From: Bacteroidia bacterium
GTDB lineage: Bacteria; Bacteroidota; Bacteroidia; Bacteroidales; Azobacteroidaceae
NCBI GenBank assembly: GCA_025996815.1
Contig: BNTT01000060.1
Coordinates: 1 to 16,668, forward strand
Direction of reading: 5' to 3'
Length of the DNA stretch: 16,668 bases
How positions within the stretch are numbered: position 1 is the stretch's first letter; each line of letters begins with the position of its first letter. The translations under genes were made by a program, and so were the position numbers. The notes below the pieces were generated by a model that saw only the letters and a list, made by a program, of their open reading frames with translations, made no database searches and had not been told where the DNA came from. Shown in pieces: positions 5,456 through 11,082 of this stretch.

Positions 5456-6577
5456 ATAGTGTTTCGAGGTCATAGAAATGCCCGCCGTGTGGAATGCGTC
5501 CTGTATATTGCTGCGCAAATCGGACGTCACGGCATTGGTTTTGTCGGCATCGGCGATATAGACATTTATTTCGTATTCCACATAAAAATCGCCGAAACCG
5601 ACTTCCAGCACAAACGGAGCCGGCTCGTGCAGCACGTCGGCGGTCTTGAGGGCAGCCTCAATCAGCAGTTCGTGCACCGTCCGCCAGGGGGTGTCGTAGC
5701 AGAACGTAACATTCAGGTGAAGAATCAGCCCCCCTTCGCGTGCCGACTCGCTGAGATTGGTCGTTTGCGCCGCCATAATACTGGTGTTTGGAATGGTAAC
5801 AATCTCATTTTTAGTTGTGAGCAGGCGGGTCACAATCGGCGTTTTTTCGACCACATTGCCAATCGTATCGTTGATTTGGATGCGGTCGCCCACCTGAAAC
5901 GGGCGCATATAGGTGATGAGGATGCCCGCAATCAGGTTGCCGAGTGCCGGACCGGATGCAAACGACATTATCACGCCCACAAAAACCGTCATCCCCTGAA
6001 AAATCGGCTCGTCCGACATCGGCAGAGAGGGCCAAATCATCACCACCATCAGCGCACTCAAAATAAAACGGATAATGACATACGTCGGGCGCGCCCAGTC
6101 GGGATAAAAACCGTTGATTTTCAGTCGCCCGGTAGTAATTTCATCCGCCAAATAGCCTACGCCCTTGATGAGATAGCGAAAAATAAACCAAATGATGATG
6201 ATGGTAAACATATCCGGGATAAAATCGACAATCTTGTGACCAATCTTTTTAAGCGGGTCCCAGATGTACGAAAACATCGTCATCGCCACCCCCTCCGTCT
6301 GCGGAAAAATGCTGAAAGTTAAGCCGGCGGCGATAAACAAGAGAATGGCAATCAGCACCCAGCGCAACACATCAAGAAAGAAAAAGACGATTTTTTCCTC
6401 GCCGGAAAGGCTCACAAGCGGATAACCTTTGATGTAAACCGGCTTAAAAAGCCGCTGTTTGTTACGGTCCAACACCTCTTTGAGGCATCTGTAGCCCCAA
6501 TTCAACAGCCGAATGACGATGTACACGCCAAGCAAAATGAGTAGCACCAAGCCTATTTTTTCCATTGTTTCTTCCAT
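5429..6577 (-). CDS. MscS-family mechanosensitive channel
   Basis: A small-conductance mechanosensitive channel that would release solutes from the cytoplasm after osmotic downshock. The 382-residue protein has about five hydrophobic segments (roughly 6-24, 65-90, 120-141, 166-184 and 194-222). The last is the pore-lining helix with small residues (MSFASGPALGNLIAGIL). Directly after it comes the family signature RPFQVGDRIQIND (225-237), then the beta domain with NEIVTIPNT (257-265) and an alpha/beta C-terminal domain. Two ATG codons lie four codons apart; either may be the start. The final eight residues and the stop are encoded by the 11-bp tandem array. The gene is divergent from the gene at 6725 and upstream of ssb. 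Confidence 0.92.
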   Translation of the reverse strand: MEETMEKIGLVLLILLGVYIVIRLLNWGYRCLKEVLDRNKQRLFKPVYIKGYPLVSLSGEEKIVFFFLDVLRWVLIAILLFIAAGLTFSIFPQTEGVAMTMFSYIWDPLKKIGHKIVDFIPDMFTIIIIWFIFRYLIKGVGYLADEITTGRLKINGFYPDWARPTYVIIRFILSALMVVMIWPSLPMSDEPIFQGMTVFVGVIMSFASGPALGNLIAGILITYMRPFQVGDRIQINDTIGNVVEKTPIVTRLLTTKNEIVTIPNTSIMAAQTTNLSESAREGGLILHLNVTFCYDTPWRTVHELLIEAALKTADVLHEPAPFVLEVGFGDFYVEYEINVYIADADKTNAVTSDLRSNIQDAFHTAGISMTSKHYLNTTLTQH

Positions 6578-6594
6578 TGTTCTTTAATTTTCTG

Positions 6595-6602
6595 CAAATA
6601 TA
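6595..6602 (-). promoter_or_regulatory. Possible -7 box for the MscS-type gene
   Basis: TATATTTG on the minus strand fits TAnnTTTG and lies 17 bases before the first ATG. I found no TTTG at the expected -33 distance, so this is tentative. Confidence 0.4.
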
Positions 6603-6632
6603 TGAAATAATTTGATACTATCCCCCGTTTGT

Positions 6633-6651
6633 AAAAAAAATCCCCCCCCCC
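6633..6651. repeat. Homopolymer tracts A8 and C10
   Basis: A run of eight A, one T, and a run of ten C (6642-6651) lie between the divergent starts of the MscS-type gene and the small membrane protein gene. Runs this long are prone to length change by slippage and to sequencing error. An upstream TTTG (6628-6631) and a TAACCTTTT-like motif at 6654 flank the tracts. Confidence 0.75.
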
Positions 6652-6724
6652 TGTAACCTTTTCAAAATACATGCGTCAAAGGGATAGAGTTTAAAAATGT
6701 TTTACAAATTAAAAATTATTATTT

Positions 6725-7150
6725 ATGGAATTAACACCTGTTTTGGTTGTCGGCTTCCTTGTATTGGGAACCTACAAATTGTTTGAACTGTTTGTCAGAA
6801 AATCCGAGAGGCTGGCAATCATCGAAAAGTTGGTCGCTTTTTCGGGCGACAAAGTGTTTTCAGGCTCGATTAAGTTGCCTGACATCTCGTTTGGCTCCAA
6901 CAACGGCTCTTGGGCGTTGCGGGTAGCCTTGTTGCTCATTGGCGTGGGCGTGGGCTTTTTGCTGGGTTTTTTCACGCAGTATTATTACTTTGGGGCTGCC
7001 CCAGAGTGGCACATCCGGCAGTTGGCTGGAATCATCTACCTTGCGTTCATTGCCATTTTTGGCGGCGCGGGGTTGCTGGTAGCCTATCTGATTGAGATGC
7101 ACCACAAAAGTCCTTACGCCAACAAGTCTGCGGAGGGATTGACCAAGTAG
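6725..7150 (+). CDS. Small membrane protein, DUF6249-like
   Basis: A 141-residue integral membrane protein with three hydrophobic segments (about 5-22, 63-84 and 100-122). A basic stretch after the first one (RKSERLAIIEK) resembles the R-x-E-R-x-A-x-IEK motif that I associate with DUF6249 proteins of Bacteroidota. No catalytic motif is visible and the function is unknown. The start follows an AT-rich leader. Its last 37 bases overlap, tail to tail, the 3' end of the helicase gene on the other strand. The similar-size protein at 10581-10976 has the same overall plan and sits in a sigma factor operon; this one stands alone. Confidence 0.7.
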   Translation: MELTPVLVVGFLVLGTYKLFELFVRKSERLAIIEKLVAFSGDKVFSGSIKLPDISFGSNNGSWALRVALLLIGVGVGFLLGFFTQYYYFGAAPEWHIRQLAGIIYLAFIAIFGGAGLLVAYLIEMHHKSPYANKSAEGLTK

Positions 7151-8523
7151 AGCCGCTCGGTGGGGCGCGTGAAGGCGGTGTAGAGCCACCGGTAGAAGTC
7201 CAATCCGAGGTATTCGGCGGGCACGTAGGAGATGTCGAGAAAGACGTTTTTCCACTGCCCGCCTTGTGCTTTGTGGCAGGTGACGGCGTAGGCATATTTC
7301 ACCTGCACCACGTTGTAGAACGGGTCTGTTTTGAGTTTTGCCATCCGCTCCCGTTTCGTGGGGAGGTCGGCATAATCCGCCAGAATGGCTTGAAAAAGTT
7401 GGTCGCTCTGCTCTTTGGACAGGGCAGGATAGTCGGATTGGAGTGCCTCCATAAGGATTTTTACGTCCAACGCCACGTCGTAATCGGGGAAATAAACCGA
7501 GACATCGCAAAAGCGGAAGCCATAGAGTTCCTGCGTGCGCCCGATGTGTTTCACCTCCATAATGTCGCCGTTGGCAATAAAATCCATCTCTTTCACCTCC
7601 TTCGACCAGAAATAGTTGTTTTTCGCCACCATCAGCAAATCGCCCGACGAGAGTTCCTCCTCGCGCCACAGGATGCGGTTGCGGATGCCGTTGTTAAACA
7701 GATTGGCGTGCTTGTTGGAACGCGAAATCACCATCGTTTCTTCCATTCCGTCGCGCTGATAGGCGTTTTCGATGCTTTCAATCAGTTCGTCGCCGCGAAT
7801 GATTTGAACGTCCGTGAATTTTTTGGTGTAGATTTTCGGGAAGTCCCTAACCGTCTCTTTTTCAATGGCTTTGCGCAGCAACGTGGCATTGTGCAGGATG
7901 CCCGATTTTTGGGCTTGGCGAACAACCTGCGTCAGCGTTACCACCCGCACGTGCAAGTTGTAGCCCGCCAACACATTGGGGTCGAGCGCAGGACTTGCCG
8001 TTTGCCCCACAGGTGGCAACTGCGCCGAATCGCCCAGCAAAATCAGCCGGCAGCCCTGCCCGCTATAGACGTAATGAATCAAATCGTCCAGCAACCGCCC
8101 ACTGCCAAAACTGAACGAATCCAGCCCATCATTGGAAATCATCGACGCCTCATCGACGATAAACACGGTGTGGGTGTGCTTGTTGAAGTCGGGCGCAAAC
8201 CCCGATGCCTCGTTGGAGAAGTCGCGCTGACGGTAGATTTTTTTGTGAATGGTGTAGGCATTTTGCCCCGCATAGCCGGCAAAAACCTTCGCTGCACGCC
8301 CCGTGGGGGCTAAAAGCACGGAGGGTTGCTGCAATTCCGTCATCGTCTTGACCAATGCACCCACCAGCGACGACTTGCCCGTGCCCGCGTAGCCTTTGAG
8401 CAAGAAAATGGAGTCGGGATTGCGGTCGAAAAGGAACGCATTGAGTTCTTCGAGTGCCTGCTGCTGCTCTGTGGTCGGCTCAAACGGGAAGTTGTGCTTT
8501 ATTTGTTCTAAAAAAACTGCCAT
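7114..8523 (-). CDS. RecD/Dda-type superfamily 1 DNA helicase
   Basis: A 469-residue SF1B-type helicase that would unwind DNA with ATP, probably in repair or recombination. Walker A is GYAGTGKSS (44-52), Walker B is FIVDEAS (121-127), motif III is GDSAQLPPVG (164-173), and Gln/Arg-rich TQVVRQ follows. Near the C-terminus the UvrD_C_2-type box VTCHKAQGGQW and LYTAFTRPTERLYLV are present. The frame can be extended to a TTG at 8544, but that would place the -7 promoter box inside the gene, so I use the ATG at 8521-8523. Length suits the short Bacteroidota RecD-like helicases that lack the RecD2 N-terminal domain. There is no RecB/RecC partner nearby. tatD lies 33 bases upstream. Confidence 0.9.
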   Translation of the reverse strand: MAVFLEQIKHNFPFEPTTEQQQALEELNAFLFDRNPDSIFLLKGYAGTGKSSLVGALVKTMTELQQPSVLLAPTGRAAKVFAGYAGQNAYTIHKKIYRQRDFSNEASGFAPDFNKHTHTVFIVDEASMISNDGLDSFSFGSGRLLDDLIHYVYSGQGCRLILLGDSAQLPPVGQTASPALDPNVLAGYNLHVRVVTLTQVVRQAQKSGILHNATLLRKAIEKETVRDFPKIYTKKFTDVQIIRGDELIESIENAYQRDGMEETMVISRSNKHANLFNNGIRNRILWREEELSSGDLLMVAKNNYFWSKEVKEMDFIANGDIMEVKHIGRTQELYGFRFCDVSVYFPDYDVALDVKILMEALQSDYPALSKEQSDQLFQAILADYADLPTKRERMAKLKTDPFYNVVQVKYAYAVTCHKAQGGQWKNVFLDISYVPAEYLGLDFYRWLYTAFTRPTERLYLVNPSADLLA

Positions 8524-8531
8524 CGTGGGGG

Positions 8532-8563
8532 CAAAGGTACGCAAATTATTGCGCCGTTACAAT
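8532..8563 (-). promoter_or_regulatory. Helicase promoter, near-leaderless
   Basis: On the minus strand, ATTG (8560-8563), 20 bases, TACCTTTG (8532-8539). Only eight bases separate the end of the -7 box from the ATG, so the transcript should begin within a few bases of the start codon. The -33 box overlaps the last codons of tatD. Confidence 0.72.
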
Positions 8564-9324
8564 AAAAACAGCGTTTCCGCATTTTTTGTGGTCGTCCGCA
8601 TCACTTCGTCGAGCGAACAGCCGTAGATTTCCGCCAATTTTTGGGCGGTATAGACCATATAGGCAGGTTCGTTGCGCTTGCCGCGCATCGGAACGGGGCT
8701 GAGGTAGGGTGCATCGGTCTCCAAAACCAGCCGGTTGAGCGGCGCAAGTGTCAGATAGTCAACGAAATCCGCTTTTTTGTAGGTAACAGGACCGTCGATG
8801 CCGATTAAAAAATTTTTGCATCGGAGGGCTTCTTCCAATTCGTTGCGGCTGCCGGTGAAGCAGTGCAAAACCCCGCGCAGCCGGTCGATACCCACTTTAT
8901 GCAGACTTTCGAGCACCTGCGGGATGGCTTCGCGCGTGTGGATAGACACGGGTAAATCGAGTTCGACGCTCCAGCGCAACTGCGTTTCAAAGGCTTCTGT
9001 CTGCTCCTTGAGGCGCGATTTGTCCCAATAGAGGTCGATGCCCACCTCGCCAATCGCGATGTATTTTCGCTGCTCCAAAGCGGCGCGGACGTGCTCCAAA
9101 TCGCGCCGAAAATCAGCCGTGATAGTGGTTGGATGGATGCCCATCATCGGGAAGCAAACGTCCGGAAAGCGGTCGCACAGCGCATTCAGTCGCGGAATGG
9201 AGGCGACCTCCAAATTGGGAAGGAGGAGTTTGGATACGCCCGCTTCGACAGCGCGGGCGATAACCTCGGCGATGTCTTCGTCGAAGGCGTCTTCAAACAG
9301 GTGTGTGTGGGTGTCAATTAGCAT
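8557..9324 (-). CDS. tatD: TatD-family metal-dependent DNase
   Basis: TatD enzymes are TIM-barrel hydrolases that degrade DNA (3'-5' exonuclease in E. coli) in the cytoplasm and are linked to DNA repair. The 255-residue protein is full length. Metal ligands are in place: His6 and His8 in DTHTHL, Glu93 in IGEVGIDLYW, His129 in VSIHTREA, His154 in GVLHCFTGS and Asp204 in LETDAPYLSP. The family tail R-x-N-EPAY follows near residue 220. The gene precedes the RecD-like helicase on the same strand with 33 bases between them, but the helicase has its own promoter. A -7-like box TATTTTTG (9329-9336) lies just before the ATG, without a good -33 box. Confidence 0.95.
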   Translation of the reverse strand: MLIDTHTHLFEDAFDEDIAEVIARAVEAGVSKLLLPNLEVASIPRLNALCDRFPDVCFPMMGIHPTTITADFRRDLEHVRAALEQRKYIAIGEVGIDLYWDKSRLKEQTEAFETQLRWSVELDLPVSIHTREAIPQVLESLHKVGIDRLRGVLHCFTGSRNELEEALRCKNFLIGIDGPVTYKKADFVDYLTLAPLNRLVLETDAPYLSPVPMRGKRNEPAYMVYTAQKLAEIYGCSLDEVMRTTTKNAETLFLL

Positions 9325-9334
9325 ATTTCAAAAA

Positions 9335-9370
9335 TATCCTGTTTTACGAAATTGACTTCGTAAAACAGGC
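9335..9370 (-). terminator. Intrinsic terminator after the HMA-like gene
   Basis: A perfect 13-bp stem, CCTGTTTTACGAA (9338-9350) with TTCGTAAAACAGG (9357-9369), and a 6-base loop. On the minus strand it is followed by ATATTTTTG, a T-rich tail. It lies just after the stop codon of the gene at 9391 and before tatD, so it should end the sigma/HMA operon. Confidence 0.75.
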
Positions 9371-9390
9371 TATTCGGATGAGCACCGCAG

Positions 9391-9711
9391 TTATTCCTTT
9401 ACCGTATTCGGCAAAATCACCGTTGCAGTATAGCCTAACTTCTTGAAGGCGGCAATCAGTTTTTCGTTGGAATTTTTGCGCGTGACGAAAGTAATCGTCA
9501 CGGTTTGTTTTTCCAAATCCACCGTCAGGTCTTTCACGCCCTTCTCAAACGCGATGTTGCCCTCGATGCGCTTTTGGCAATGCTCGCCGTGCATCGTTTC
9601 CACCGCAAACACCGTGGTGGTGTTTGCACTACTCTTGGCACTGTTTTTTTGTGCCAACACTACGCCCGTCACTCCCAGCAACAAGGCGAAAATAATCAGA
9701 AATTGTTTCAT
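9391..9711 (-). CDS. Exported heavy-metal-associated (HMA)-like protein
   Basis: A 106-residue exported protein. Residues 1-20 are a signal peptide ending VLA, with mature Gln21. The mature part has the ferredoxin-like HMA plan: first strand VFAVETM, metal-loop region MHGEHC (40-45), helix QKRIEGNIAF, KGVKDLTVDLEKQTVTITF strand pair (58-75), a second helix (KLIAAFKKLGY) and a final strand. Canonical HMA domains bind Cu(I) or similar ions with M-x-C-x-x-C. Here Gly replaces the first Cys while the second Cys and two His remain, so altered or lost binding is likely. It lies 33 bases downstream of the DUF5056-like gene and upstream of a terminator, so it is probably the last gene of the sigma operon. 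Confidence 0.78.
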   Translation of the reverse strand: MKQFLIIFALLLGVTGVVLAQKNSAKSSANTTTVFAVETMHGEHCQKRIEGNIAFEKGVKDLTVDLEKQTVTITFVTRKNSNEKLIAAFKKLGYTATVILPNTVKE

Positions 9712-9744
9712 TTTTTTTTAATTTATAATTTTTAATTCGTAATT

Positions 9745-10071
9745 TCATTCCAAATCCGTTGCACTCACAGCAAATCCAATCAAACAAAGTGTCGCAAATA
9801 TGCCCACATAAGTGACGGTGGCAATCGCAGACGGCAATTGCAAAAGACTGACAGCCGACACAAAATTGACGATATTTGCGAAAATAGTTGTAACTCCGAG
9901 CACGGAAACGGTCAATGCTATTCCGGCGATGATGCTGACGAGCATCAAAACCGGCGGCAAATACGAAGGACGTTCCGGCAGATGATGTTTAATCTCTTCG
10001 GAAAATCCGTTGTCCGACCACTCTGTGCGGTGCGCCTCAAACAGTTGCTTTAAATCTTTATCACTTGTCAT
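9745..10071 (-). CDS. DUF5056-like putative anti-sigma factor
   Basis: A 108-residue protein with a cytoplasmic N-terminal part (1-38) that includes LKQLFEAHRTEWSDNGFS and a HHLPER motif. That pattern (D-NGF-S...HLP) is the one I associate with DUF5056 proteins beside ECF sigma factors in Bacteroides. Two or three membrane segments follow (about 41-63, 68-80 and 84-104). The ATG overlaps the end of the sigma factor gene by 11 bases, implying coupled translation. By position and layout it is probably a membrane anti-sigma factor that holds the sigma factor inactive; there is no periplasmic sensor domain of any size. The inhibitory role is inferred. Confidence 0.72.
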   Translation of the reverse strand: MTSDKDLKQLFEAHRTEWSDNGFSEEIKHHLPERPSYLPPVLMLVSIIAGIALTVSVLGVTTIFANIVNFVSAVSLLQLPSAIATVTYVGIFATLCLIGFAVSATDLE

Positions 10072-10591
10072 ATCCTGAATTTTTTAAATAGTTTGCTAAT
10101 TTTTCTTTCCCCCGATGCAGATGCGATTTGACCGTTCCCGGCGGGCAGTTCATAATGCCGGAAATCTTGCCAACCGGTTGGTCTTCCATATAAAACAGCA
10201 ACATTGCCGTCCGCTCCTCTTTTTTGAGTGTGGACAAAGCCTGCGCAAAATCCATATTCAAATGCGTATCTGTTGAATGGTCGTAACCAATTTCCGGTGC
10301 CTGCTCGATGCCGACAGTTGGCTTTTTTGCCCGAATATCATCGTAAAACAAATTGTAGGCAATGCGATAGAGCCAAGTCGAAAATTTCGCTGCCGCCTGA
10401 AACGATGAGATATTGAGCCAAGCCTTGATAAAAGTTTCCTGTGCCAAATCCTTGCTGCGTTCCTCATCGCCATTGGTCAGGTTGAAAAAGAACCGCCGGA
10501 TGGGCGACTGATATGCCACAACCAATTGGCTGTAAGCATTCTTGTCGCCCAACAAGGCTGCACGTGAAACTAATAACGCCTCATTTAGCAT
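10061..10591 (-). CDS. ECF-type RNA polymerase sigma factor
   Basis: A 176-residue RpoE-like sigma-70 factor of the extracytoplasmic-function group. Region 2 is complete, with DLAQETFIKAW (48-58) and FSTWLYRIAYNLFYDDIRAKK (70-90). Region 4 has a helix-turn-helix, with KISGIMNCPPGTVKSHLHRGKEKL (142-165). There is no region 1 or 3. It would direct RNA polymerase to a small regulon in response to an envelope or metal signal. The ATG overlaps the upstream DUF6249-like gene by 11 bases and the end overlaps the putative anti-sigma gene by 11 bases, so the three are one translationally coupled operon. Its target promoters cannot be read here. Confidence 0.93.
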   Translation of the reverse strand: MLNEALLVSRAALLGDKNAYSQLVVAYQSPIRRFFFNLTNGDEERSKDLAQETFIKAWLNISSFQAAAKFSTWLYRIAYNLFYDDIRAKKPTVGIEQAPEIGYDHSTDTHLNMDFAQALSTLKKEERTAMLLFYMEDQPVGKISGIMNCPPGTVKSHLHRGKEKLANYLKNSGYDK

Positions 10592-10976
10592 TCTCTTCGG
10601 GTTTCTGCTGCTTCTTTTCCAAAAAATGAATCAGCAAATACGCTACACCGATAACAAACGGAATAATTCCGATAGATGCTCCGGCAAGAGCCTCCGGCTC
10701 CTCGGCAGTCAGTGCGATTCCTACGAAAAACAATGAGATGCCTGCGCCTACACCCATACAAATGATGCCGGTGTTCAGCGGATTGTGTTTCTTTTTCTGC
10801 TCCGGAAAAAGATTGTCCGGTATCGGTAGCCCTGCTGCCAATGCTTTGGCATACAAATCTGCCTGCAACCGGTTCTGATTGTTTTCTTTGTTGTACTTCA
10901 AAGCAACAATCACGATGACCAATGCAATCGGGAGAAAAAATGTCCCGGTAACTCCTAAAATACTTTCAATGTGCAT
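10581..10976 (-). CDS. DUF6249-like small membrane protein
   Basis: A 131-residue membrane protein with three hydrophobic segments (about 8-26, 68-90 and 98-118). After the first is a polar stretch with NRLQADLYAKALAAGLPIPDNLF (35-57), which fits the DUF6249 pattern (a basic helix followed by G-x-P-IPD). The C-terminus is short and charged. The function is unknown. It is the first gene of the operon with the ECF sigma factor and the DUF5056-like protein, a combination I recall from Bacteroides. A role in sensing or in holding the sigma complex at the membrane is plausible but not shown. Confidence 0.78.
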   Translation of the reverse strand: MHIESILGVTGTFFLPIALVIVIVALKYNKENNQNRLQADLYAKALAAGLPIPDNLFPEQKKKHNPLNTGIICMGVGAGISLFFVGIALTAEEPEALAGASIGIIPFVIGVAYLLIHFLEKKQQKPEENAK

Positions 10977-11048
10977 AATACATAATTTTAAAAAATGAAT
11001 AATAATTGTTAATCATCTATTAGACGTAACGACCATATCATTCGGTTG

Positions 11049-11082
11049 CAAATGTAAGCAAAATTATTGAAATTTCTGCAAA
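11049..11082 (-). promoter_or_regulatory. Promoter of the sigma operon
   Basis: On the minus strand, TTTG (11079-11082), 22 bases, TACATTTG (11049-11056). The -7 box matches TAnnTTTG, but the spacer is one base longer than usual. The -33 box lies in the last codons of the TonB receptor gene. The leader to the ATG at 10976 is about 70 bases. Confidence 0.55.

Noticed and set aside
5459-6322. 287-codon plus frame opposite the MscS-type gene
   Set aside because: His/Arg-rich composition typical of an antisense shadow; the minus-strand product has clear membrane segments and family signature.
7264-8313. 349-codon plus frame opposite the helicase gene
   Set aside because: Shadow frame; the opposite strand has complete helicase motifs.
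8524-8544. TTG start for the helicase
   Set aside because: It would place the TACCTTTG promoter box inside the coding region; the ATG at 8521-8523 is better.
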